A DNA stretch of 64,000 nt from Ornatilinea apprima (GCF_001306115.1 NZ_LGCL01000015.1:1-64000), one strand, 5' to 3'; positions 48,954 to 57,976 are shown, counted from the first letter of the stretch. Program-made: numbers and translations. The notes: a model not told the origin generated them from the sequence alone.

Positions 48954-50020
48954 TGAAAGCGCCTTCCTTCTGGAATCTGCGGGGACTATCCCGCCGCGAA
49001 TTTCTCGAATGTGCCAGCCAGAGCTTGCTGGCATTGATGCTGCTGCCCGAGTTGAAGGGCCTGGAGCCGCTTACCCGCGCCCAAAACCCCGATGAAGCCG
49101 TTCCCCTGCAGGGCCGCGTGATCTCCAATTACACCACCATTCACCGGCAGCCCGATTCTGCCTCTGAAAAAATTGAAACCTGCAAGCGCGACCAGGTGCT
49201 GGACATTTCCGGCGCGACAGTGGGCGCAAAAACGCCCGAATACAACCGCGTATGGTACCGTGTGGAACCGCACGGCTATGTTCATTCTGGGGGCGTTCAG
49301 CCCGTGGAAACCCGCCTAAACCCGGTCCGCAGCCGGCTGCCCCGCACCGGGCGCCTGGCCGAAGTGACCGTGCCTTTCACCGACGCGGTCTGGAATTACC
49401 GCAGACCTTACGAAGTGGCCTACCGCCTTTATTACCAGACCACCTATTGGGTGGTGGATGCCCGCGTAGACCAGCACGGCGTGGTCTGGTATCTCATCCC
49501 TGACGATAAATTTGGCATCCGCTATTATGTGAAAGGTGAGCACCTGCGCCTGCTGCGTGAAGAAGATGTGTCTCCCATCTCGGCGCATGTGCCGCTCGAA
49601 GAAAAGCGCATTGAGATCAACCTGGAACAACAGACCGTCATCGCTTACGAAGCCGGGCAGCCCGTTTTTATGACTCGCGCGGCCACCGGCGCGAAGTTCC
49701 GCACCGGCAGTTACGCCACGCCCTACGGCACTTTCATCACCAACCGCAAGCGGCCCTCGCGCCACATGACCGATGGCGATGGGGTCGCCAACGGATCGTA
49801 TGACCTGCCCGGCGTTCCCTGGGTCAGCTACCTGACCACCTCAGGGATTTCCTTCCACGGCACCTATTGGCACAACGATTTTGGCCGCCCCCGCTCGCAC
49901 GGCTGCATCAATGTTTCCAATGACGCCGCCCGCTGGATTTACCGCTGGACGCTGCCGGCGGTGCCGCTGTACAAAGATTACTTTGCTGAAACCTACGGCA
50001 CCCGCGTAGATGTGATATAA
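48953..50020 (+). CDS. Tat-exported L,D-transpeptidase (YkuD)
   Basis: A 355-residue protein. The N terminus (GLSRREFLECASQSLLALML) is a twin-arginine-type signal. An SH3-like stretch (about 50-200) and the YkuD domain follow: HGTYWHNDFGRPRSHGCINV, with nucleophile Cys318. TGATG overlaps the upstream stop. Tat export of an L,D-transpeptidase is unusual compared with the Sec-type export of most relatives. It is a paralogue of the preceding gene; likely both act on the same wall. Confidence 0.
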   Translation: MKAPSFWNLRGLSRREFLECASQSLLALMLLPELKGLEPLTRAQNPDEAVPLQGRVISNYTTIHRQPDSASEKIETCKRDQVLDISGATVGAKTPEYNRVWYRVEPHGYVHSGGVQPVETRLNPVRSRLPRTGRLAEVTVPFTDAVWNYRRPYEVAYRLYYQTTYWVVDARVDQHGVVWYLIPDDKFGIRYYVKGEHLRLLREEDVSPISAHVPLEEKRIEINLEQQTVIAYEAGQPVFMTRAATGAKFRTGSYATPYGTFITNRKRPSRHMTDGDGVANGSYDLPGVPWVSYLTTSGISFHGTYWHNDFGRPRSHGCINVSNDAARWIYRWTLPAVPLYKDYFAETYGTRVDVI

Positions 50021-50073
50021 ATTAATTGCAATCCGTTTCATTCATTTTGAAGCGATCAATGTGAGTAGAGGAT

Positions 50074-50499
50074 ATGAAACAAGCCTTATTTGCCGGACTC
50101 ATTGTGGACGAAAATGACCAATCCGTTCAGGTGCGCTATGTCGGGTCAGAACCCTGCTATGTGGTTGACGATGCCGGTTTTCTACGCCATATTGAATCGG
50201 AAAAAGTGGACCGCCAGGTATTGGACGAGCTGAAGCGCTTTATCAGCGAGCACAAAGACCTGGTCATCCAGCAGATGGCCGAGTCGCTTGGCCAGCCGGA
50301 TATCTTCAGCATGGCCGTCCTCCAGAATCAGCTCGATCACCTTGACCAGCAGTTTGACCAGATGCTCTATACCGGCATTCCCGAAGAAGGCCGCGCTTAC
50401 ATGGGCATGATGGGCTTCAAAATTGTCATCGACCATCACGGACAGGTTTTACACATTGAACAACCTGGCGCCGCGCCCGGCCCAGACCAGGAAGACTGA
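50074..50499 (+). CDS. Protein of unknown function
   Basis: A 141-residue protein with no recognisable motif. It reads QALFAGLIVDENDQSVQVRY, then helical ELKRFISEHKDLVIQQMAES and YMGMMGFKIVIDHHGQVLH, with an acidic tail. It has no signal peptide or membrane helix. It lies 53 bases after the L,D-transpeptidase gene and could share the transcript. I cannot assign a function. Confidence 0.
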   Translation: MKQALFAGLIVDENDQSVQVRYVGSEPCYVVDDAGFLRHIESEKVDRQVLDELKRFISEHKDLVIQQMAESLGQPDIFSMAVLQNQLDHLDQQFDQMLYTGIPEEGRAYMGMMGFKIVIDHHGQVLHIEQPGAAPGPDQED

Positions 50500-50594
50500 C
50501 CCCCCTGGTTACTCCCACAATATATAATATTCTTATAAGGATCGAGTACAATACGTTGAATACCTGTTAACGGTCCGCGCCACAGAGAGGTCCC

Positions 50595-51431
50595 ATGGGA
50601 AACGCCGATTTTATTCTGGATGTGAATGAAACCAATTTCGAATTCGAAGTGATTTCGTATTCGCAGAATACGCCGGTAGTCGTCGACTTCTGGGCCGAAT
50701 GGTGCCGCCCGTGCAAAGCGTTGGGGCCCATTCTGGAGAAGCTGGCCATAGAAATGAACGGCGCGTTCCGCTTGGCGCGGTTAGATGTGGACCACAACCC
50801 CAACCTGGCCATTCTCTACAACGTGCGCAGCATTCCCACCGTCAAAGCTTTCTCGCAGGGAGAAATCGTCTCCGAATTTGTCGGCCTGCTGCCCGAAAAC
50901 CGCATCCGCGAATTTTTGGAGGCGATCACCCCGCCTTCCACGCTCAACCTCACCCTGGAAAAAGCCAACAGTCTTCTCGCGCAGCACGATTGGCAGGCCG
51001 CCGCTGAACTTTTCCAGGAAATTTTGGAGCAAGACCCCGACCAGCCCGCCGCCTTGCTGGGGCTGGCAAAATGCCTTTTGGCAATAGGCCGCCACCAAGA
51101 CGCGCTGGTTATCCTCACTTCTTTCCCCACCAGCAAAGAATTCAAGCAGTCGGAACTTCTACTGCCCTACGCGCGCGCCCTTGCCGATTTTCATGGCAAC
51201 CAGCTGCCTGACGAGAATGAGCTGGACGCCGCTTTCCGCAACAGCATCCGCCTGGCACAGCGCGGCAACATCCTCGCCGCCCTCGACGGTCTGCTCGACA
51301 TTCTACGCCAAAACCGCCATTACCGCGGCGACAAAGCCCGCCTGGTCTTTCTCTCGCTGCTGGAGCTGCTCGGCGATGAAGACCCTCAAACACGCCAATA
51401 CCGCGCGGAACTGGCTTCTACCCTCTTCTAA
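50595..51431 (+). CDS. Thioredoxin-TPR protein (CnoX/YbbN-like)
   Basis: A 278-residue protein. A thioredoxin domain (about 1-120) has the active site WAEWCRPCKALG, then a linker and TPR-like helices (about 125-278; LLAQHDWQAAAELFQEILEQ, GLAKCLLAIGRHQDALVIL). This is the CnoX/YbbN architecture, a chaperone-redox factor, but here the CxxC is a redox-competent C-R-P-C. GAGAGG lies before ATG 50595. Followed by a terminator at 51447-51482. Confidence 0.
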   Translation: MGNADFILDVNETNFEFEVISYSQNTPVVVDFWAEWCRPCKALGPILEKLAIEMNGAFRLARLDVDHNPNLAILYNVRSIPTVKAFSQGEIVSEFVGLLPENRIREFLEAITPPSTLNLTLEKANSLLAQHDWQAAAELFQEILEQDPDQPAALLGLAKCLLAIGRHQDALVILTSFPTSKEFKQSELLLPYARALADFHGNQLPDENELDAAFRNSIRLAQRGNILAALDGLLDILRQNRHYRGDKARLVFLSLLELLGDEDPQTRQYRAELASTLF

Positions 51432-51446
51432 TCCATCTATTTCATC

Positions 51447-51482
51447 AAAAAAGCGCGGCCGAATCTACGAGCCGCGCTTTTA
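51447..51482. terminator. Bidirectional terminator after the thioredoxin-TPR gene
   Basis: AAAAGCGCGGC/GCCGCGCTTTT around an 11-base loop, between convergent genes. Confidence 0.
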
Positions 51483-51500
51483 CTATTCTCAATCAATCAT

Positions 51501-52550
51501 TTACAATTGTTCTTTCAACTCGCGAATCAGTTCCACGGGCGAAGGATCAACACCATTGAAGATGGCCAGGTAATAGGCCACATAGTCTCCATACAGCACG
51601 GTTGTCCACATCTGCGCCAGCCGGCTACTGCCTCTGGCATTGATCATGTCCGTTCCCAGGCCCTCCAGCATCAGCATGCGGCGGGTGATCGCCACCCGGC
51701 TGCGGTTTTCCTCACGGTACAAATCGGACTGGAAAAACACCATCATCGTCTGCCCCAACAATTCTTCAGGCTGGCGCACGCCCTCCAGAGTGTTATGGTC
51801 CGCTTCTGGAATGCTTTCCATCTGCGCCCAGGCCTTCGCGGTCTCATTGACCTGAGTTTTCCACCGCCGGGCTGCCGGTTCTAAAAACTCAGCCGCAAAG
51901 AAGCAGTTAAACCGCCCCATCATCTGCCCGGCCATCCGTTTGGCCGGGTTTTCCGCCGGCAGTTTCTCGCGCGCGAAATGCGCTTGCGCTGTTTCCATTT
52001 CTTCCACCGCCTGCCGCAGATCCGCTTCGGCATCGGGTACCAGGCCCAGGCGGTGCAACAGCGCCAGCCCCAAGCCAAAACCCCATCCCACCAGATTGCG
52101 CGCGCGGCCAGCTTCGCCCACCTGCCAGAACGGCGCGCGGGCTTCGCGGGCCATTTCCGCCAGCGTGCCACCCTGACCGATGGCCGTCAACGTGCAGCCG
52201 CGCTCAACAGCCTGTTGAAACGCACTGATCGTCTCTTCCGTCTCGCCCGAGAACGACAGCGCCACAAAAAGAATATCTTCTCCTTGCACCCACTGCGGCA
52301 AATCGTACCCGCGCAAAACCCACAACGGCGTTGGACAAACCGTTTCCACAGCCGCCGCCAGCAGATCGGCGCAGGCCGCAGACGCCCCCATGCCGCTGAA
52401 TACAATCCCACGATATTCTCTCGCCTTCGGCAGGGCATACTCCATACCAGCTTTCCACGCGCGGGTCAACTGGCCGGGCAGCCCCTGGATCATCGCGTAC
52501 AAATTCTCAACATCCAACTGTAGATACCGTTCTGGCGTATCGTTAATCAC
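51501..52550 (-). CDS. Bifunctional phosphoglucose/phosphomannose isomerase-like SIS protein
   Basis: A 349-residue SIS-domain sugar-phosphate isomerase. VFSGMGASAACADLLAA and LSFSGETEETISAFQQA are the phosphosugar-binding motifs, and EADHNTLEGV carries the catalytic-type Glu-His. The fit is to the archaeal/Chloroflexi bifunctional PGI/PMI family, interconverting glucose-6-P, fructose-6-P and mannose-6-P. The length is typical of that family. Convergent with the thioredoxin gene. Confidence 0.
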   Translation of the reverse strand: MINDTPERYLQLDVENLYAMIQGLPGQLTRAWKAGMEYALPKAREYRGIVFSGMGASAACADLLAAAVETVCPTPLWVLRGYDLPQWVQGEDILFVALSFSGETEETISAFQQAVERGCTLTAIGQGGTLAEMAREARAPFWQVGEAGRARNLVGWGFGLGLALLHRLGLVPDAEADLRQAVEEMETAQAHFAREKLPAENPAKRMAGQMMGRFNCFFAAEFLEPAARRWKTQVNETAKAWAQMESIPEADHNTLEGVRQPEELLGQTMMVFFQSDLYREENRSRVAITRRMLMLEGLGTDMINARGSSRLAQMWTTVLYGDYVAYYLAIFNGVDPSPVELIRELKEQL

Positions 52551-52567
52551 CTCTCACTCCTCATTTT

Positions 52568-53560
52568 TCATGGAATGTCCCACGTCGCGTATGTGAGCAC
52601 CAACACATTCACATCAATTTGCGATAAATCCAGGCTGGCATAGCCCGGAATTTTCTGATCGGTATAGAAACAAATATAAGCGGGGGCGTCCGACAGCACC
52701 AGTCCGATGGAATCGGCAAACAAAAGCGAGGAGACACACTCGTCATAGGTGGGTATCCTCGACCCAAAAATGGAAATCCGCGCCCCATTCACCGGCGACA
52801 ATTGCGCGCCGCTATCGCCATCCACTACAAATTTGACATCCGTCATCGCATCAGCGACAGGCTCGACGCCATCAAAATCAAGCTCATCTGAAGGATTCAA
52901 ACGGATATACCCATTGATCACAGTCGTTGCTTGCGGGGTGGGGCTGGCTGCCGCCGCGCTCGCCATGCCGATATCTTCTACCTGAATTTTCGCCCAGAAC
53001 GGCGAGTTGCCGTGCGGGCCCAACCCAAACAGAGTGCCATCCGCGGCGCGCAGTTTCCAATTGCTCTGATAACTACCCGGTTTCTCGGGCGCAATCATTT
53101 CAACGCTCAATTCCAGGGCCTCACCCGGCGCAACCACAACCCGTAAAGATTGCTCCTTGTAAAGGCTCATCGTGTCGCCCGAAAACCAGACCAGCGCGAA
53201 CTCAGGCGTCCAGCTTTCCAGCCCAACATTCACCAGCCGCCAGGTTTTCGTAAAGGGTTCTCCGGGCCTTAATGGAGTGCCATCTGGAACCGTAACATCA
53301 ATGGGGTTACCTGGTTGGGCAAGGTAAAGCCCCTCGCGCGGGACATGCGCGCTGGGGGGCGGGGTTGGCGAAAGGTCTGGCTGCGTCTCATCCCCTGCCG
53401 TTACCGGGTTGGGAATTGCGGCAGCGGTGGGTGTGGGTAACCCGGCGGGCATAGGAACCTCGCCTGCTGGCATTGAGCAGCTGGCCAGAAACAGCAGGCA
53501 GCTCAGTTGCGCCAGAAGAATTGGCTTGCCAGTCCAAAAGAGATGAACAGAAGTGCTCAT
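52568..53560 (-). CDS. NBR1-Ig-like lipoprotein
   Basis: About 330 residues (start 53560; 53575 and 53611 are alternatives in frame). The signal peptide ends in a lipobox (LLFLASC), then a Pro-rich linker. An NBR1-like Ig domain follows: TVPDGTPLRPGEPFTKTWRL, NVGLESWTPEFALVWFSGD and ending with LRAADGTLFGLGP. A C-terminal domain (about 230-330) contains SIFGSRIPTYDECVSSL. Surface lipoproteins with this Ig type are common in Chloroflexi; the ligand is unknown. A paralogous domain occurs at 59247-59810. Confidence 0.
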   Translation of the reverse strand: MSTSVHLFWTGKPILLAQLSCLLFLASCSMPAGEVPMPAGLPTPTAAAIPNPVTAGDETQPDLSPTPPPSAHVPREGLYLAQPGNPIDVTVPDGTPLRPGEPFTKTWRLVNVGLESWTPEFALVWFSGDTMSLYKEQSLRVVVAPGEALELSVEMIAPEKPGSYQSNWKLRAADGTLFGLGPHGNSPFWAKIQVEDIGMASAAAASPTPQATTVINGYIRLNPSDELDFDGVEPVADAMTDVKFVVDGDSGAQLSPVNGARISIFGSRIPTYDECVSSLLFADSIGLVLSDAPAYICFYTDQKIPGYASLDLSQIDVNVLVLTYATWDIP

Positions 53561-53651
53561 TTGCCTCACAATCATACCGCATTTTCCACTTCGCGGAGAA
53601 ATCCATCCCAACCTGCCAGCCCTCCCGCTGCCAGAGCGTGCTTAAATAAAT

Positions 53652-53690
53652 ATACCTCCCGCCCGCTCAAGAGCGGAAGGCGGGAGGTGT
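53652..53690. terminator. GC-rich hairpin between the NBR1-Ig lipoprotein gene and the small ORF
   Basis: CCTCCCGCC/GGCGGGAGG with an inner CGCTC/GAGCG stem. T-rich flanks are short, so termination strength is uncertain. Confidence 0.
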
Positions 53691-53707
53691 TTGTTGAATC
53701 GTAGAAG

Positions 53708-53899
53708 CTATTTGGAGGCTTTCACCAGCAAACTGGCCAACTGCAGCAGTTCTTCCCATTCCTCCTGGAAGAAGTGCACCGTTACATTGTTCAGCTCCAG
53801 ATGATAGGTGGTCTCGCCATCCGGTTCATCTGCCTTCCAGGCAATATAATTTTCAGTTTCCACAATCGTGCCGGTGATTGGATCCTGATTGTCTTTCAT
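53708..53899 (-). CDS. Small conserved-looking protein, unknown function
   Basis: A 63-residue acidic protein (TYHLELNNVTVHFFQEEWEE). No known motif. ATG overlaps the AI-2E gene's stop by four bases (ATGA), with AAGGGA nearby, so it is translationally coupled and probably real. Confidence 0.
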   Translation of the reverse strand: MKDNQDPITGTIVETENYIAWKADEPDGETTYHLELNNVTVHFFQEEWEELLQLASLLVKASK

Positions 53900-55149
53900 T
53901 TGATTTTCCCTTTCTTGAATAGATTGCTAATTCTCATCAAAACGGATTGATTCAACCAATTCCACAGGCTTTTCGCCATATCTCCAAAATCCATATAGGC
54001 CAGAGAGAGCTTTCCTCCTGATTCGGTCAACTCTTTATCTAAATGCTCCCACGGATCCAGATCGAACATTTTGCGCATCGCGTACGCCACCACCAGTTTA
54101 ATGGATGCCAATACCGGCGCGGCCAGCAGCACGCCAATGATGCCCAGCAAGGTCGCCGCCGTGAGGGCGGCCACCATCACCGCCGCCGGGTGAACCTGCA
54201 GGGCGTTTCCCATCAGGCGCGGGGTGATCAGGCTGTCAATTGAATTATCCAGCAGCAGTCCAATGCCTACAACCAATGCCGCGTACCAGAAAGGGCTCAG
54301 CCCAAACACAGTGTGCCCCTGAAAAATAGATACCAGAAAATATACCACCCAGGCGATTGCCGGACCCACATACGGAACAAAGCGCGCCAGGCCTGCCAGC
54401 ACAGCCAGGCCAAAGAAAAAGCGCACTTGCAGGCTGCCCAGCGCAATTGTGTAAACCACAATCGTCAGCGCGATGAGAATGATCTGGCCGCGTAGAAACG
54501 CGTTCCAAATGCGTCCCAACTCTTTCCCAATTCGTTCCACATCATACTCATAGCCGGGAATATCCAGCGACAGCAGGCGGCTGCTCGATCCGCCCGTCTC
54601 AGAGACAATGAAGTAAGAAATCAGCAAGGTGAAAGCGCCCCACCCCAAAGTAGAAGCGGCTCCGGTTGCCAGCCCGGTCACCAGCGACCCCACCTGGCTT
54701 AAAATCGGCTGGATCATTCCCAACAACTGGCTACCCAGTGCTTCAAGATCAAAGGCCTGTAGACTATATTCAAACGGACCAATGCTAATTTTGGTCGCGC
54801 TGAGTTGTTCCAGATAGGCCGGAAGATTGGCAATGGCTTTTTGCAAAAACCGGATCAGGCTGTTAATCTGATCCACAACTGTGAACCCGCCCCAGGTGAG
54901 CAAACCCAGCAAAGCAATCACAATCAGAACAAATATAAGTGTGGTCGTCAGGCGCCAGTTCATCTTTGTGCGCTGCCGAATCACCGACACAATCGGATAG
55001 AGTAAATAAGAAAGCACAAAAGCCATTAACAACGGGCCAACAATGTGACGAAATTGAATCAGCAGTCCGGCAAAAACGCCTACCAGGGTAAGCGCAACAA
55101 CTAATTTTGTTAAACTGCTCCATCGTGGAGATGTTGTCTCTAGTCTCAT
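53896..55149 (-). CDS. AI-2E family transporter (PerM-like)
   Basis: A 417-residue membrane protein with about eight helices. IGPLLMAFVLSYLLYPIV, LGWGAFTLLISYFIVSE and FVPYVGPAIAWVVYFLVSIF are the core helices of the AI-2E exporter superfamily; substrates vary (ions, autoinducers), so the specific one here is unknown. The C-terminal tail is cytoplasmic. It precedes a small ORF with a four-base overlap. Confidence 0.
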   Translation of the reverse strand: MRLETTSPRWSSLTKLVVALTLVGVFAGLLIQFRHIVGPLLMAFVLSYLLYPIVSVIRQRTKMNWRLTTTLIFVLIVIALLGLLTWGGFTVVDQINSLIRFLQKAIANLPAYLEQLSATKISIGPFEYSLQAFDLEALGSQLLGMIQPILSQVGSLVTGLATGAASTLGWGAFTLLISYFIVSETGGSSSRLLSLDIPGYEYDVERIGKELGRIWNAFLRGQIILIALTIVVYTIALGSLQVRFFFGLAVLAGLARFVPYVGPAIAWVVYFLVSIFQGHTVFGLSPFWYAALVVGIGLLLDNSIDSLITPRLMGNALQVHPAAVMVAALTAATLLGIIGVLLAAPVLASIKLVVAYAMRKMFDLDPWEHLDKELTESGGKLSLAYMDFGDMAKSLWNWLNQSVLMRISNLFKKGKIK

Positions 55150-55234
55150 ACTTTGCCTTCAATCACCCAAGAAGAATGCATAAGTCCACATCCATTCTAT
55201 CAGAAGCGCGGAAATAAGAGGGGATCAAATAAAG

Positions 55235-55272
55235 AAATCCCTCCTGCATAAACCCGCGCGGAGGGATTTTTT
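55235..55272. terminator. Terminator between the FHA gene and the AI-2E gene
   Basis: AAATCCCTCC/GGAGGGATTT with T-runs on both strands; it ends the FHA transcript. Confidence 0.
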
Positions 55273-55290
55273 GGCATCAAATTTGGCAGC

Positions 55291-55911
55291 TTATGGGCAA
55301 ACACCCGGGCTGAACATATTGAACATCCAGCCAAACCAGCCGCACCACAGATTCTGTGAATCAATTAACCACAACGCCCCAATACACACACAGCTGATCA
55401 CCAGCAAAATGATGACAACAATCAGCCAGATCGGGAATTTTCGCCGGACGCCGGCAGCCGGAGCGGCCGGAACCTCGGGCACATGACCGGCATACGCCTG
55501 AGCGGGCGGCACTGGTTGCACAGGAATGGATTGCGCTGGCGGAAAAGACTGCGGGAATCCCTGCACCGTGACTGGCTGCCCCGCCGATGATATGACTGTC
55601 GCGTTCGGGTCAACCACCGCTTCGTATACCATGGTCACATTTTCACCCAGTAAAATCACTTCACCAGGCCGCAGCGCGTAAGGCCCCATAATCCGCTGGC
55701 CGTTAATGGTTGTTCCATTCGTAGAGCCCAGGTCTTCGAGGATGTACCCATCGCCCTGCAGCAAAAAACGCGCATGCCGGCGCGACACTTCTGGATCGTT
55801 GATGACAATTTCATTGTTCAGGTCCCGGCCCACAAATAGTTCCGCCTGTTCCAGCAGAAACGATTTTCCCGGGGTCGGACCATTGCGCATTACCAGCCGA
55901 TAGGATGCCAT
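55291..55911 (-). CDS. FHA-domain membrane protein
   Basis: A 206-residue protein. The FHA domain (about 1-100) has VGRDLNNEIVINDPEVSRRH and the phosphothreonine-binding loop region LEDLGSTNGTTING. A Pro-rich linker follows, then a C-terminal membrane helix (about 157-178, PIWLIVVIILLVISCVC). It binds phosphothreonine peptides, usually from Ser/Thr kinases; none lies in the window. AGGAGG lies upstream of ATG 55911. The extracytoplasmic C-terminus is short and Cys-containing. Confidence 0.
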   Translation of the reverse strand: MASYRLVMRNGPTPGKSFLLEQAELFVGRDLNNEIVINDPEVSRRHARFLLQGDGYILEDLGSTNGTTINGQRIMGPYALRPGEVILLGENVTMVYEAVVDPNATVISSAGQPVTVQGFPQSFPPAQSIPVQPVPPAQAYAGHVPEVPAAPAAGVRRKFPIWLIVVIILLVISCVCIGALWLIDSQNLWCGWFGWMFNMFSPGVCP

Positions 55912-56025
55912 AGTTGTCCTCCTGATTGATGTTCAGTATTAGTTTAGCTTTTTTTAATATACGTGTCAACGTATCCGCAACCCAGTTTTCGCAATACCGC
56001 GCGCGCTGTCGCCCGGTAAAATCAA

Positions 56026-56062
56026 AAAACAAAGCCGCGAGAGATTCGCGGCCTTGTTTCCT
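56026..56062. terminator. Terminator after glnA
   Basis: AACAAAGCCGCGA/TCGCGGCCTTGTT with loop GAGAT; A/T runs on both sides. Confidence 0.
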
Positions 56063-56117
56063 TATGATCAAAAAGTCCTGCTTCACCCCGCCAGGCAAAG
56101 CCGGTCTTTCCCATGGG

Positions 56118-57452
56118 TTAGATCAGCTCAAGATAGCGTTCAAGTTCCCAGTCCGACACTTTGATGCGGTAATCTTCGTATTCGGCTTCTTTGACGCGCT
56201 TGTACGATTCAAACATCTCCTCTCCCAGAGCGGCTTTGATCACCTCATCCTTTTCAATCTCATCCAGCGCTTCGCGCAGCGAGCCAGGCATTTGGTCAAT
56301 ATTCTTTTCGGCCAGTTCTGCAGGGGTCAGCTCATAAATATTGACATTGTTCAACGGCTGGGGAGGCGTCATCTTCTTGTCCACACCATCCAGGCCAGTC
56401 GCCAGCATCACCGCGAAGGCCAAATACGGGTTCATAGATGGATCAGGGCAGCGTAATTCTGCGCGCACGGCCTTGTCCTGGCCGGGAGTATAGCGCGGAA
56501 TGCGGATCAGCGCCGAGCGGTTGCGTTGCGCCCACCCGATGTAAACAGGGGCCTCATAACCGGGTACCAGGCGCTTGTAGGAATTGACCGTGGGAGCCAC
56601 AATCGCGGAGAAGGCGCGCGCGTGCGCAAGCTGACCGGCAATGAAGCTCCTGGCCAGATCAGAAAGATGGAACTCATCATCCGCTTTGAAGAACAAATTA
56701 TTGCCTTTGTTGTCAAACATCGACTGGTGGCAATGCATACCCGAACCATTGATGCCAAAGATCGGTTTGGGCATAAAGGAAGCAATCAGACCGTGCTGGG
56801 CGGCAATCGCCTTCACCGTTGATTTCAAGGTCAACACATTATCCGCCGTCTTCAAAGCGTCGGCAAAGCGAAAATCAATTTCGTGCTGGCCCAAAGCAAC
56901 TTCATGGTGGCCAAATTCCACTTCCAATCCCATCGACTCAAGCGCGGCCATTAATTCGGCGCGCACCTGGGCGGCATCATCATGCGCGGAAAAATCGAAG
57001 TAACCACCCACGTCGTGCGGCTCGGGGTGAATATTCCCACCATTCTGCTTGAAGAGGAAGAATTCCGGTTCCGGGCCTACATTGTACACCCAACCGCGCT
57101 CGTCCAGCTTCTTCAGCATGCGCTTCAACACGCCGCGCGCATCTCGCGCGAAGGGAGAACCATCTGGCTGGTGAATATCGCAAAATACGCGCGCCCGGCG
57201 CAGGTCAGATGGCGTCCACGGCAGCACGGCATAGGTGTTGGGATCAATGATCAGGTGCATGTCGCTCTCTTCAATGCGGGCGAAGCCTTCCACTGAAGAG
57301 CCGTCAAACCATACGCCATTTTCCAACGCGCCGGCCAGCTGATTTACAGGCGCGTCCACACTTTTCACCGTGCCAAAAATGTCGGTGAACTGGTAAGAAA
57401 TAAACTTCACATTGTCTTCTTTTACTTTTGCGAGTAATTCCTTTGCGTCCAT
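56118..57452 (-). CDS. glnA: Glutamine synthetase type I
   Basis: A 444-residue type I glutamine synthetase. It has TDIFGTVKSVD, WFDGSSVEGFARIEESDM, PEPEFFLF, NGSGMHCHQSM and the ammonium-side RNRSALIRIP. The length and the absence of the extra 25-residue insert fit GSI-alpha (Bacillus-type). The region of the adenylylation site reads NIYELT rather than NLYDL, so adenylylation is unlikely. The ATP-grasp Arg in ARIEESDM (feedback-sensitive in Bacillus) is kept. It has a 355-base leader with structured RNA (57480-57812). AGGAGG before the ATG. Confidence 0.
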   Translation of the reverse strand: MDAKELLAKVKEDNVKFISYQFTDIFGTVKSVDAPVNQLAGALENGVWFDGSSVEGFARIEESDMHLIIDPNTYAVLPWTPSDLRRARVFCDIHQPDGSPFARDARGVLKRMLKKLDERGWVYNVGPEPEFFLFKQNGGNIHPEPHDVGGYFDFSAHDDAAQVRAELMAALESMGLEVEFGHHEVALGQHEIDFRFADALKTADNVLTLKSTVKAIAAQHGLIASFMPKPIFGINGSGMHCHQSMFDNKGNNLFFKADDEFHLSDLARSFIAGQLAHARAFSAIVAPTVNSYKRLVPGYEAPVYIGWAQRNRSALIRIPRYTPGQDKAVRAELRCPDPSMNPYLAFAVMLATGLDGVDKKMTPPQPLNNVNIYELTPAELAEKNIDQMPGSLREALDEIEKDEVIKAALGEEMFESYKRVKEAEYEDYRIKVSDWELERYLELI

Positions 57453-57479
57453 TGTTCCTCCTGTTGAATGAATGGATTT

Positions 57480-57812
57480 TCTAATTAATATGCCAATAGA
57501 AACACGGCCTGAAGATGCCTATCCGCAAAAATGCAGCATGGCAGACCAGTGTGGATAAATGCAGCAACACAAAGCCAACACAGGCTTTGTAGATCACTAC
57601 ACTTTCTTTGTGGCAGACGTCACCATCTGCTTTTGAGATCGTGTGAATATGGGGGAAAAGAAACCCGTGATCAGGCTTCAGAGGCACCCGCTGATCTTTC
57701 GATTTTCCTTTGGAGTTACCCAAAGTTAGCTCTCTCCTCGCGGAGAGGAACCTCCACCTCGTCATCTCGATTGGCTTCCGCCGTATCGATCGAGACTCAG
57801 CCGCTATTTCCC
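57480..57812 (-). promoter_or_regulatory. Long structured 5' leader of glnA, unassigned RNA element
   Basis: On the minus strand the leader holds successive stems: TCTCGAT/ATCGAGA (57789-57795 with 57765-57771), within it GGC-GGAA-GCC (57773-57782, a GNRA tetraloop); CTCTCC-GCGA-GGAGAG (57732-57747, another GNRA tetraloop); CTTTGG/CCAAAG (57708-57725); GATCAG/CTGATC (57669-57696). A further perfect stem, ACAAAGCC/GGCTTTGT (57569-57590), lies nearer the gene. No protein frame runs through. The layout suggests a riboswitch or attenuator, but I match no named family. Confidence 0.
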
Positions 57813-57818
57813 AAATAT

Positions 57819-57847
57819 ATAATGTTGTAAAGGTTTTTTTGCGTCAA
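57819..57847 (-). promoter_or_regulatory. Promoter of glnA
   Basis: Minus-strand TTGACG (57842-57847), 17 bases, CATTAT (57819-57824); start near 57812, some 360 bases upstream of the ATG. Confidence 0.
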
Positions 57848-57948
57848 TGAAATCTTAATAATGAAAAGATATTACCAAAGGCGGCAGTTCAAGTCAAGCC
57901 CTTCTCTCGATTCCTTTGTTTAAGGTTTTGTTAACAACCACCAATCCC

Positions 57949-57976
57949 TTGACCTAAAGAACAAATGTACTATAAT
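57949..57976 (+). promoter_or_regulatory. recA promoter with putative LexA (SOS) box in the spacer
   Basis: TTGACC (57949-57954), 16 bases, TATAAT (57971-57976). Between them GAACAAATGTAC (57959-57970) is one base from the Gram-positive-type SOS box GAAC-N4-GTTC. A LexA repressor bound there would cover the promoter. Confidence 0.

Noticed and set aside
57480-57812. Assignment of the glnA leader to the c-di-AMP (ydaO) or S-box riboswitch
   Set aside because: Only short stretches (GCTAAC; ATCGAGA then GGTGGAGG) resemble these; the rest of the conserved cores is missing.
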